11,328 nt of DNA from Spirochaetia bacterium. GTDB taxonomy: Bacteria; Spirochaetota; Spirochaetia; Treponematales; Breznakiellaceae. The stretch lies in assembly GCA_025997655.1 (NCBI GenBank), contig BNUW01000081.1:1-11328 (forward strand). Direction: 5' to 3'. The notes beneath the pieces were generated by a model that was given only the letters and a program-made list of their open reading frames with translations, had not been told where the DNA came from and made no database searches. Position numbers and translations under genes: made by a program. Of this stretch, positions 1 through 5,865 are shown one piece after another (positions within the stretch are counted from its first letter, which is position 1; every line of letters begins with the position of its first letter).

Positions 1-516
1 CGGGGAAACGAGCTTTTACAGAGGCGGCGAAGAATGGGCATGATTTTTCAGAACTTCAACCTCCTGGGATCCCGGAATGTGACGGGGAATATCGCCTACC
101 CCCTGGAAATAGCGGGGGTCCCGAAGAAACAGATACATGAACGGGTGGATGAGCTGCTGGAACTGGTGGATATCCGGGATAAACGCAAGGCGCGGCTCCG
201 GGAACTTTCCGGCGGGCAGAAACAGCGGGTGGCCATCGCCCGTGCCCTGGCGGCAAAGCCGGAGGTCCTGTTCTGCGACGAGGCAACCAGCGCCCTGGAC
301 CCCCAGACTACCCGGTCCATCCTCGCCCTTATCCGGGATCTGCACGGGAAGCTGGGGCTCACGGTGATACTGGTAACCCATCAAATGGAGGTCATCCGGG
401 CGGTGTGCCGGGATGTGGCGGTGATGGAGGCGGGGCGCATCGTGGAGTCAGGCAGCGTTCAAGCGGTGTTTGAGGCCCCCCAAACGACGGCGGCAAGGGA
501 GATGATCAATGGATAG
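1..516 (+). CDS. metN: Methionine-type ABC importer ATPase MetN, 5'-truncated by window edge
   Basis: This is the cytoplasmic ATPase of a D-/L-methionine (NlpA/MetQ-type) importer. The frame is open from base 1, so the gene starts outside the window; the ATG at 34 is internal. Visible in order are the Q-loop (GMIFQNFNLL), the ABC signature (LSGGQKQR), Walker B with the D-loop (LFCDEATSALDP) and the H-loop (LVTHQ). Walker A lies upstream of the window. The sequence follows the MetN pattern closely, and metI and metQ are downstream. The protein stops about 30 residues after the end of the ATPase core (EAPQTTAAREMING). The C-terminal NIL/C2 domain that binds methionine and inhibits transport in E. 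coli MetN is therefore absent. The stop codon overlaps the metI start by 8 nt, which suggests translational coupling. Confidence 0.93.
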   Translation, partial: RGNELLQRRRRMGMIFQNFNLLGSRNVTGNIAYPLEIAGVPKKQIHERVDELLELVDIRDKRKARLRELSGGQKQRVAIARALAAKPEVLFCDEATSALDPQTTRSILALIRDLHGKLGLTVILVTHQMEVIRAVCRDVAVMEAGRIVESGSVQAVFEAPQTTAAREMING

Positions 517-1177
517 GGATAAATTCATGGCCCTTCTGGCCCTCCTCCCCCAGGCCACGGCGGACACGGTCTACATGACCCTGGCCTCCGCCCTTTTCGC
601 CTGCATCCTGGGCTTCCCCCTTGGGGCTTTCCTCTATAGTACCTCCCCGGCGGGCCTTAGCCCCCGTACCGTCTTGTACAATGTACTCTCCCGAATCGTG
701 AACCTTTTCCGCTCCCTTCCGTTTATCATCCTGATGATCCTGTTGATCCCCCTGTCCCGGTTCATCATCGGCACCAGCATCGGCCCCACGGCGGTGATCA
801 TCCCCCTGTCCATTGCGGCGGCGCCCTTCGTTGCCCGGATTGCCGAGGCTGCGTTGTCGGAGGTAGACAGCGGCGTGCTGGTTGCGGCACGGGCCATGGG
901 CTCCACCAATATGCAGATTATCAGGAAGGTACTGATTCCCGAGGCTATGCCGGCCTTGGTTTCCGGCCTCGCCCTGACCATTATCAACCTGATCGGCTAT
1001 TCGGCCATGGCGGGGGCTATCGGCGGCGGCGGGCTGGGGGATCTGGCTATCCGCTACGGTTACTACCGGTTCAGAACCGATGTAACCATCGCGGCGGTGA
1101 TCATCATCCTTACCCTGGTGGAGGCGGTGCAGCTTACCGGGACGGCGATTAGCCGCAGTTTACTATCGAAACGATGA
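509..1177 (+). CDS. metI: Methionine-type ABC importer permease MetI
   Basis: This is an integral inner-membrane permease of 222 residues, close to the usual MetI length (about 217). It has about five hydrophobic segments: an N-terminal one around residues 15-37, then segments near 60-78, 92-110, 148-170 and 188-210. The conserved cytoplasmic EAA coupling loop appears as EAALSEVDSGVLVAARAMGS followed by a conserved IP (LIPEAMP), and it would contact the MetN ATPase. The start is the ATG at 509 inside the metN stop region, so the two genes overlap. The last 33 codons of this gene, stop included, are repeated at 2882-2980 downstream of the next gene, which marks a tandem duplication. About 70 nt separate metI from the following binding-protein gene. 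Confidence 0.94.
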   Translation: MDRDKFMALLALLPQATADTVYMTLASALFACILGFPLGAFLYSTSPAGLSPRTVLYNVLSRIVNLFRSLPFIILMILLIPLSRFIIGTSIGPTAVIIPLSIAAAPFVARIAEAALSEVDSGVLVAARAMGSTNMQIIRKVLIPEAMPALVSGLALTIINLIGYSAMAGAIGGGGLGDLAIRYGYYRFRTDVTIAAVIIILTLVEAVQLTGTAISRSLLSKR

Positions 1178-2053
1178 AGCCGGGAAACATAATTTCCTAA
1201 AAGGACTTCATTGCAATATATCATTAATTCTATAGGAGGAATTAAGATGAAAAAGACTTTTGTAAGCCTGCTTATTGCGGGCGCCCTGGTTTTCGGCCTG
1301 GTTTTGCCGGTGTATGCGGGCGGTAAAAAGGACGCCGGAACAACCCTGACCGTGGGAGCCACCCCGGTTCCCCACGCAGATTTATTGAATCTGGTAAAGG
1401 ACGACCTTGCCGCCAAGGGAATTACCCTCAAGGTGGTGGAGTTCACCGACTATGTGACCCCCAACACGGCGGTTCTTGCGGGGGACATTGACGCCAACTT
1501 CTTCCAGCACATCCCCTACCTGGCCAGCAACGATGAATGGGCCGAAAAGCTGGTCAGCGCCTTTGGCGTCCATGTGGAACCCTTCGGCCTCTATTCCAAT
1601 TCCATTAAGAACCTCGCGGACCTCAAGGAGGGCGCCACCATTGCCATCCCCAACGATCCCTCCAATGGCGGCCGGGCTTTGCTGCTGCTAGCGGCCAACG
1701 GGGTCATCACCCTCAAGCCGGGGACGGGGATCACCGCTACCATCCAGGACATCGCCGCCAATCCCAAAAACCTGAAGTTCCGGGAACTTGAGGCCGCCCA
1801 GCTTCCCCGGTCCCTGCCGGATGTGGATGCCGCGACCATCAACGGCAACTACGCTCTGGATGCGGGGCTCATCCCCTCCAGGGATTCCATCATCATTGAG
1901 GGCGCCCAATCCCCCTACGTGAATATCGTGGTGGTGAAAAAGGGCAACGAAACCGATGCCCGGATTCAGGCACTGAAAGCGGCGTTGCGTTCCCAGAAGG
2001 TTGAGGACTATATCAACAAAACCTGGGCCGACGGGAGCGTGGTAGCGATTTTC
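1079..2053 (+). repeat. Tandem duplication, copy A: metI 3' end, leader and metQ domain
   Basis: This segment runs from the GATGTAACC near the metI 3' end through the leader and the metQ domain to its last shared codon (the Phe of VVAIF). It is repeated in the same orientation at 2882-3832. The metI-tail part differs by 4 bases in 99. The core of the metQ domain differs by about 18 bases in 615. The signal-peptide coding part and the first bases after the metI stop are much less alike. The caspase-coding DNA sits between the two copies. Confidence 0.92.
1234..1239 (+). promoter_or_regulatory. Ribosome binding site of the metQ-caspase gene
   Basis: A perfect AGGAGG lies seven bases before the ATG at 1247 and decides that start over the in-frame TTG at 1211. 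The same leader (TTCTATAGGAGGAATTAA) recurs before metQ2, with AGGAGG again seven bases ahead of its ATG. Confidence 0.85.
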
Positions 2054-2872
2054 AGGGAGTCCCATGGATCAGCGACTACACCGTCGCCACCGGCTCCTGT
2101 ATACACACCACCGCCTGTATCAACACCTCAGCAGCCTCCCGTAATACAAAATAATTCGTCCGGGCTTGTAATGGTACCAACTACTGGTCAGAAGAAGGCC
2201 CTTGTTATTGGAAATAGTAATTATCAATATCTAACGAGGTTATCTAATCCATCAAATGATGCAAAAGACATTACCACCGCGTTGCGGGCAGTAAATTATA
2301 CTGTTTTTTCTGTATTTGATGGCGATTTAAAAACAATGGAAGAGCAAATTTCCAAATTTAATAAATCTATAACCAGCGGTGATACGGTACTTATTTTTTA
2401 TGCTGGTCATGGGGTACAGAATGGAGGGGAAAATTATTTACTTCCCGTTGACCAATCTATAAAGACAAATGCGGAGCTTCGCAGAAAAGCATTTTCATTA
2501 CAGGAAATTAGTGATAATATTGAACATTCTCCAGCAGCAAGAAGTATTATCATACTTGATGCCTGTCGTAACAGCCCATTGCCGGATAGAGGTGCTGAAA
2601 GAGGTCTTACGGTGATTACAAAACAACCGCATGAATCGGTTGTTATATTCTCAACTGCTCCAAATACAACAGCACAAGATGGAGCAGGGAGAAATTCTCC
2701 ATTTACAGAAGCTTTGAAAGAGATTATACGTGAAAATGCTCCTATCACCCTAGTTATGCCAAAACTAATACAAAAGGTGCATAGTATAACTGACAATGAA
2801 CAAACACCTTGGGCAAATTCAAATGCTTCCAATCTCTTTAGTTTTTCGGGAGATGTTTTTACAATGCAATAG
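1247..2872 (+). CDS. MetQ-type binding protein fused to a caspase-like (peptidase C14) domain
   Basis: The product is 541 residues. Residues 1-24 form a signal peptide with a likely signal-peptidase-I cut after VYA; there is no lipobox cysteine, unlike metQ2. Residues 36-269 are a complete NlpA/MetQ methionine-binding domain. Residues 270-315 are a Pro/Ser/Thr-rich linker. Residues 316 to about 530 are a caspase-like p20 fold: first strand KKALVIGNSNY, catalytic His388 in FYAGHG, catalytic Cys440 in LDACRNS, then FSTAP and GRNSPFTEAL motifs as in bacterial caspase homologues. The start is the ATG at 1247, seven bases after AGGAGG (1234-1239); an in-frame TTG at 1211 is less likely. Family knowledge predicts a cysteine protease cleaving after basic residues, but here it would be exported. 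The caspase half is AT-rich with different codon use, suggesting an acquired module. What it cleaves is unknown. Confidence 0.9.
   Translation: MKKTFVSLLIAGALVFGLVLPVYAGGKKDAGTTLTVGATPVPHADLLNLVKDDLAAKGITLKVVEFTDYVTPNTAVLAGDIDANFFQHIPYLASNDEWAEKLVSAFGVHVEPFGLYSNSIKNLADLKEGATIAIPNDPSNGGRALLLLAANGVITLKPGTGITATIQDIAANPKNLKFRELEAAQLPRSLPDVDAATINGNYALDAGLIPSRDSIIIEGAQSPYVNIVVVKKGNETDARIQALKAALRSQKVEDYINKTWADGSVVAIFRESHGSATTPSPPAPVYTPPPVSTPQQPPVIQNNSSGLVMVPTTGQKKALVIGNSNYQYLTRLSNPSNDAKDITTALRAVNYTVFSVFDGDLKTMEEQISKFNKSITSGDTVLIFYAGHGVQNGGENYLLPVDQSIKTNAELRRKAFSLQEISDNIEHSPAARSIIILDACRNSPLPDRGAERGLTVITKQPHESVVIFSTAPNTTAQDGAGRNSPFTEALKEIIRENAPITLVMPKLIQKVHSITDNEQTPWANSNASNLFSFSGDVFTMQ
2054..2872 (+). 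other. AT-rich caspase-coding module inserted between duplicated metQ copies
   Basis: This is the part of the fusion gene absent from metQ2. Homology to metQ2 stops right at the MetQ C-terminus (metQ2 ends VVAIF-stop; here VVAIF continues). Homology to metI resumes about 10 bases after the caspase stop codon. Composition changes sharply across the linker: a hand count of line 2221-2280 gives 21/60 G+C, against 36/60 for line 1501-1560. No terminal inverted repeats, recombinase or target-site duplication were seen at the edges. An in-frame ATG at 2171 opens the caspase part but lacks a convincing ribosome binding site. Confidence 0.75.
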
Positions 2873-2881
2873 GAATTAAAA

Positions 2882-2980
2882 GATGTAACCCTCGCGGCGG
2901 TGATCATCATCCTTATCCTGGTGGAGGCGGTGCAGCTTACCGGAACGGCGATAAGCCGCAGTTTACTATCGAAACGATGA
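2882..2980 (+). pseudogene. metI 3'-end remnant from tandem duplication
   Basis: These 99 bases encode the last 32 residues and stop of MetI, in frame, starting at DVTLAAVIII and ending SLLSKR. They differ from the intact metI end (1079-1177) at four bases. Two of these change the residue (Ile to Leu, Thr to Ile), consistent with loss of constraint. There is no start codon or ribosome binding site, so it is a non-functional scar. It shows that metQ2 with its leader arose from, or gave rise to, copy A by duplication across the metI-metQ junction. Confidence 0.93.
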
Positions 2981-3832
2981 AGCATAAAACTTCATTGCAA
3001 TATTTTTATTAATTCTATAGGAGGAATTAACATGAAAAAGACACTGGTAATCTTGTTGTCGCTTAGCTTGGCAGTCCTTTCACTGACCGTGATCGGATGC
3101 AAAAAGAAGGCCACCCCGGTGACCCTGATCGTGGGAGCCACCCCGGTTCCCCACGCGGATCTGCTCAACCTGGTAAAGGACGACCTTGCCGCCAAGGGAA
3201 TTACCCTCAAGGTGGTGGAGTTCACCGACTACGTGACCCCAAATACGGCGGTTCTTGCGGGGGACATTGACGCCAACTTCTTCCAGCACATCCCCTACCT
3301 GGCCAGCAACGATGAATGGGCCGAAAAGCTGGTCAGCGCCTTTGGCGTCCATGTGGAACCCTTCGGCCTTTATTCCAATTCCATTAAGAACCTCGCGGAC
3401 CTCAAGGAGGGCGCCACCATTGCCATCCCCAACGATCCCTCCAATGGCGGCCGGGCTTTGTTGCTGCTGGCGGCGAACGGAGTCATCACCCTCAAGCCGG
3501 GAACGGGGATCACCGCCACCATCCAGGACATCGCCGCCAATCCCAAAAACCTGAAGTTCCGGGAACTTGAGGCCGCCCAGCTTCCCCGGTCCCTGCCGGA
3601 TGTGGACGCCGCGACCATCAACGGCAACTACGCCCTGGATGCGGGGCTCATCCCCTCCAGGGATTCCATCATCATTGAGGGCGCCCAATCCCCCTACGTG
3701 AATATCGTGGTGGTGAAAAAGGGCAACGAAACCGATGCCCGGATTGTGGCTCTGCAAGCGGCGCTGCGGTCCCAGAAAGTGAAGGACTATATCACCAAGA
3801 CCTGGAGCGACGGGAGTGTAGTGGCTATATTC
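2882..3832 (+). repeat. Tandem duplication, copy B: metI remnant, leader and metQ2
   Basis: This is the second copy of the segment at 1079-2053. Its leader is shorter: only about 51 bases separate the metI-remnant stop from the ATG, against 69 in copy A. It keeps CTTCATTGCAATAT and TTAATTCTATAGGAGG. The signal-peptide segment differs from copy A, while the mature domain is almost identical. Confidence 0.92.
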
Positions 3833-3835
3833 TAA
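3032..3835 (+). CDS. metQ: Methionine-binding lipoprotein MetQ/NlpA, stand-alone copy
   Basis: This is the substrate-binding lipoprotein of the importer, 267 residues, the normal length for MetQ/NlpA. The signal peptide ends in the relaxed spirochaete lipobox VIGC, with Cys23 as the lipidated residue. The mature domain begins TLIVGATPVPHADLL, typical of the NlpA family, and ends at VVAIF. Residues 34-238 are identical to residues 36-240 of the upstream fusion protein, with all DNA differences synonymous. The last 29 residues carry six substitutions between the copies. The start is the ATG at 3032, seven bases after AGGAGG. It should deliver methionine (or a related ligand) to MetI/MetN. It is the last gene before two strong terminators. 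The upstream metI scar shows that it is a duplicate. Confidence 0.94.
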   Translation: MKKTLVILLSLSLAVLSLTVIGCKKKATPVTLIVGATPVPHADLLNLVKDDLAAKGITLKVVEFTDYVTPNTAVLAGDIDANFFQHIPYLASNDEWAEKLVSAFGVHVEPFGLYSNSIKNLADLKEGATIAIPNDPSNGGRALLLLAANGVITLKPGTGITATIQDIAANPKNLKFRELEAAQLPRSLPDVDAATINGNYALDAGLIPSRDSIIIEGAQSPYVNIVVVKKGNETDARIVALQAALRSQKVKDYITKTWSDGSVVAIF

Positions 3836-3844
3836 TAACTACAG

Positions 3845-3885
3845 AAAAGAGCATGCCCAATACTTAGTTGGGAGCATACTCTTTT
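3845..3885 (+). terminator. Rho-independent terminator of the metNIQ block
   Basis: AAAAGAGCATGCCCAA pairs with TTGGGAGCATACTCTTTT around the loop TACTTAG, and CCTTT follows. The stem is flanked by an A-run on the left and a T-run on the right, so it could act in both directions. It begins 9 bases after the metQ2 stop. Confidence 0.85.
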
Positions 3886-3906
3886 CCTTTGTATACGGAG
3901 TTATTT

Positions 3907-3961
3907 CCAAAAAACCGGCGCTATCCATTACTTAGTGGTGGAATAGCGCCCGGTTTTTTGG
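3907..3961. terminator. Second, bidirectional terminator hairpin
   Basis: CCAAAAAACCGGCGCTAT pairs with AATAGCGCCCGGTTTTTTGG, giving a long GC-rich stem with A6 and T6 flanks, so it can terminate from both sides. It lies between the converging metQ2 and the leftward gene ending at 3985. Its apical part, CCATTACTTAGTGG, resembles that of the preceding hairpin, CCAATACTTAGTTGG. Confidence 0.85.
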
Positions 3962-3984
3962 AAGGGACGCTCTAAATATACTTT

Positions 3985-4515
3985 TTACCATTCGCGTTTT
4001 TTGGGCGGGGCTACTATCTCTACCGTTTGACCGGGGTGCTCAATGACATAAAGACCCTGTGCCAGAGCATATTCCCTGGCTCCATCATCAATGAGCGCTC
4101 CGGCTACGCTGCTTACAAATTTCCGCTTGTCTCCACGGGCATCGGCATAGCGCCTCAAGGTTTCCATCCGTTTCAGATGATCCTTGATATCGCTCTTGGT
4201 CAGGTTCGTTTTTACCTCTACCACCATGGCATAATTCCCATTTTCCAACAGAATGTCAATTTCCGCTATAACCATGTTCTTGGTGTCTTTTAATGTATGA
4301 TTGCGGGAAATTTGGGTAAACTGGTAACCTTCATCATTAAACTTGTCAAGAATATTTGACGCGGTTAAATGCTCAATAAGATCGCCCAAACGGCTGCCCA
4401 ATCTGCTTATCTGCCGGTCCGTCTCTTCCTGTTTCCGGCCTATCTCCTGGAACATCTCCCGGATCTGTTCAAAGGTCATTGGGGCCTCGCCCTGTACCTG
4501 TCCTGTTGTCATCAT
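3985..4515 (-). CDS. PD-(D/E)XK nuclease-fold protein with N-terminal coiled coil (DUF3782-like)
   Basis: The product has 176 residues and no signal peptide, so it is probably cytoplasmic. Residues 14-40 are a polar coiled-coil-like helix (MTFEQIREMFQEIGRKQEET). GSRLGDLIEHL (residues 40-50) supplies a helix with Glu48. A nuclease-fold core follows: Asp87 in EIDILL and the Glu100-x-Lys102 pair in VVEVKTNL, matching the D...ExK pattern of the PD-(D/E)XK superfamily. The overall order (coiled coil, G-x-R-x-G, EIDILL, EVK) matches uncharacterised DUF3782-type proteins that are often multicopy in cyanobacteria and spirochaetes. The family assignment is from memory of its pattern. The start is the ATG at 4515 (a second ATG follows directly), with GGGAGA at 4521-4526 as ribosome binding site. 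No partner methylase or toxin gene is adjacent, and the biological role is unknown. Confidence 0.75.
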   Translation of the reverse strand: MMTTGQVQGEAPMTFEQIREMFQEIGRKQEETDRQISRLGSRLGDLIEHLTASNILDKFNDEGYQFTQISRNHTLKDTKNMVIAEIDILLENGNYAMVVEVKTNLTKSDIKDHLKRMETLRRYADARGDKRKFVSSVAGALIDDGAREYALAQGLYVIEHPGQTVEIVAPPKKREW

Positions 4516-4571
4516 GGTTTTCTCCCTGCCGCTACTATACTACATTTTACCGGCACAACGGGCTTTTTTCC

Positions 4572-4601
4572 TTGGCTTTTTTCGCAAACCCATGCTATAA
4601 T
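4572..4601 (+). promoter_or_regulatory. Promoter of the 5-formyl-THF cyclo-ligase gene, possibly leaderless
   Basis: TTGGCT (4572-4577) and a perfect TATAAT (4596-4601) are separated by 18 bases, and TGC just before the -10 gives an extended -10 look. The ATG at 4608 is only 6 bases after TATAAT, so transcription would start at or next to the start codon. There is no Shine-Dalgarno sequence in the intervening CCTTCC. Confidence 0.6.
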
Positions 4602-4607
4602 CCTTCC

Positions 4608-5225
4608 ATGGCAACTCCTAAACAAGAACTTCGTAAAACCCTCCGGAAACAGCTTGCGGCCCTTGAGCCTGCGGTGTATCAGGGGGAGGGAAAACGGGCG
4701 GCGGAATTCATGGCCGCATTTCCGGCCTGGCGGAACGCCAAAACGGTGCTGCTCTTTCTTGACGCCCCCGGTGAAATCGATACGGCGCCCCTTTTGCACC
4801 TGGCCTTTAAGCAGGGGAAAAAGGTCTTCCTCCCTATTTGTGAGGGGGAGATAGCCCGGTTTTTCCGCATCAAGTCCGCCGATGGCCCCTGGAAGACCGG
4901 CGCTTTCGACATTCGGGAACCCCTGATCGAGGGCCCGGTCCTGCCCGAGGAATTCCCCTCCGAGGCTGGGGATTCCGTAAAACCCGGTGAGCCCCCCGCC
5001 CTAATGGTGGTGCCCGGCATGGCTTTTGACCGGCAGGGCAACCGCATGGGTCACGGCAAGGGCTACTACGACCGCTTCTTCGCCAGACTGGACGGCCTAA
5101 AGGTCCCCTACGTCCGGGTGGCCCTCTGCCTGGAGCAGCAGGTGATTACCGAGGTGCCCACCGAGCCCCATGATAAAAAAATGGATGCCGTCTGTACCGG
5201 CGCCGGCCTTTTTGTTATCTTATAA
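4608..5225 (+). CDS. 5-formyltetrahydrofolate cyclo-ligase (MTHFS/YgfA family)
   Basis: This cytoplasmic enzyme of folate metabolism uses ATP to convert 5-formyl-THF to 5,10-methenyl-THF. The 205 residues fit the family length. The N-terminus KQELRKTLRKQLAAL is the usual substrate/ATP-binding helix region. PGMAFDRQGNRMGHGKGYYD (136-155) is the family's glycine-rich signature, and PTEPHDKKMDAVCT near the C-terminus is also characteristic. The start at 4608 is chosen because the family N-terminus begins here. The frame is open further upstream to 4479, but that part overlaps the divergent nuclease gene and does not look like protein. No ribosome binding site is seen. The next gene starts 28 bases downstream, so the two probably share a transcript. 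Confidence 0.93.
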   Translation: MATPKQELRKTLRKQLAALEPAVYQGEGKRAAEFMAAFPAWRNAKTVLLFLDAPGEIDTAPLLHLAFKQGKKVFLPICEGEIARFFRIKSADGPWKTGAFDIREPLIEGPVLPEEFPSEAGDSVKPGEPPALMVVPGMAFDRQGNRMGHGKGYYDRFFARLDGLKVPYVRVALCLEQQVITEVPTEPHDKKMDAVCTGAGLFVIL

Positions 5226-5253
5226 GTAAAGATATCAACATAAGGTGGACTAA

Positions 5254-5841
5254 ATGGGACGGATAAAGAGTGCGTTGGAATTGGCCCTGGAACGGACCGA
5301 GTCCGTAAAGAGTGATAAGGGCAGCATCGATCAGTTTGAGGCAAAGCAGCGGGGGAAAAAGCTGGCCAACGCTTTTCTGGCAAATCCCAAGGATGGGATG
5401 GAGGGGGAACTGAAAAAGGCCTCGAAGGAGGAACTGGGCGCCCTGAAACAGGGTATATTCGATGTGCTTATCGCCCAGGTTGCCCTTCCGGTTACGCAGG
5501 ACGATGAGAAGCGGATCGAGGCCGCCGGGAAGGGTCTCCTGGCAGTGATAGCCGACCCCCATTTCGGGGCACTCTACAAGCAATTCCTCCAGGCCATCAC
5601 CCAATATTTAGGAGAAATGGCCCAATACGATGAGGCGATACGCCGACAGTACGCCCCTAAGCTGCGCCAAAAAGAAGAGGAACTGGCCCGGCGCTACGGC
5701 AGGGCGGTAAAGATTGACCCCCTCCAGGACCCGGAATTCCTGGCCTTTTATAATCAGAACATGAATGCCCTCAGGGGGAACTACCAGGCAGTGGCGGATC
5801 AGGTTCGGGAACAGGCAACGGGGCTGTTCGAAGGGCGGTAA
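5254..5841 (+). CDS. Conserved helical protein of unknown function
   Basis: I do not recognise a named family. The product has 195 residues, no signal peptide and no membrane segment, so it should be cytoplasmic. It is rich in Glu, Lys, Gln and Ala and looks almost wholly alpha-helical (for example residues 45-75 and 120-150, the latter around EEELARRYG). There are no cysteine or catalytic-type motifs that stand out. The start is the ATG at 5254, with AAGGTGG six bases upstream. It follows the cyclo-ligase gene by 28 bases and is probably co-transcribed, but this gives no firm functional hint. It ends in a hairpin shared with the converging CapA gene. Confidence 0.75.
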   Translation: MGRIKSALELALERTESVKSDKGSIDQFEAKQRGKKLANAFLANPKDGMEGELKKASKEELGALKQGIFDVLIAQVALPVTQDDEKRIEAAGKGLLAVIADPHFGALYKQFLQAITQYLGEMAQYDEAIRRQYAPKLRQKEEELARRYGRAVKIDPLQDPEFLAFYNQNMNALRGNYQAVADQVREQATGLFEGR

Positions 5842-5865
5842 GCGGCATCTTGCCGCCGGTTACCG
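5836..5865. terminator. Hairpin between converging genes, overlapping both stop codons
   Basis: CGGTAA (5836-5841) pairs with TTACCG (5860-5865), and CGGC (5843-5846) with GCCG (5852-5855). The hairpin covers the stop of the helical protein and the stop of the CapA-type gene. It has no U-run on either side, so its termination strength is uncertain. It may act mainly as a 3'-end stabiliser. Confidence 0.5.

Noticed and set aside
1211..1246. In-frame TTG as the start of the metQ-caspase gene
   Set aside because: The 12 extra residues do not look like a signal peptide, and a perfect AGGAGG precedes the ATG at 1247.
1178..1246. Methionine riboswitch (SAM type) in front of metQ
   Set aside because: Only 69 bases separate metI from metQ, and no SAM-riboswitch stem pattern is visible. 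One could exist upstream of metN, outside the window.
2171..2872. Caspase domain as a separate gene from an internal ATG
   Set aside because: No ribosome binding site precedes it, and the reading frame is continuous with MetQ through a typical proline-rich linker. Secondary initiation cannot be fully excluded.
2434..2985. 183-codon minus-strand frame across the caspase end and metI scar
   Set aside because: It is antisense to two well-supported sequences and looks composition-driven; the protein has no recognisable domain.
3080..3757. 225-codon open frame on the minus strand opposite metQ2 (and a matching one opposite metQ1)
   Set aside because: It is a shadow of GC-rich codon use in metQ. 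It is Gly/His/Val-rich without domains, it recurs simply because metQ is duplicated, and no promoter or ribosome binding site was seen.
4479..4607. Upstream extension of the cyclo-ligase frame to a TTG at 4479
   Set aside because: It overlaps the divergent nuclease-fold gene, and the family N-terminus begins at 4608.
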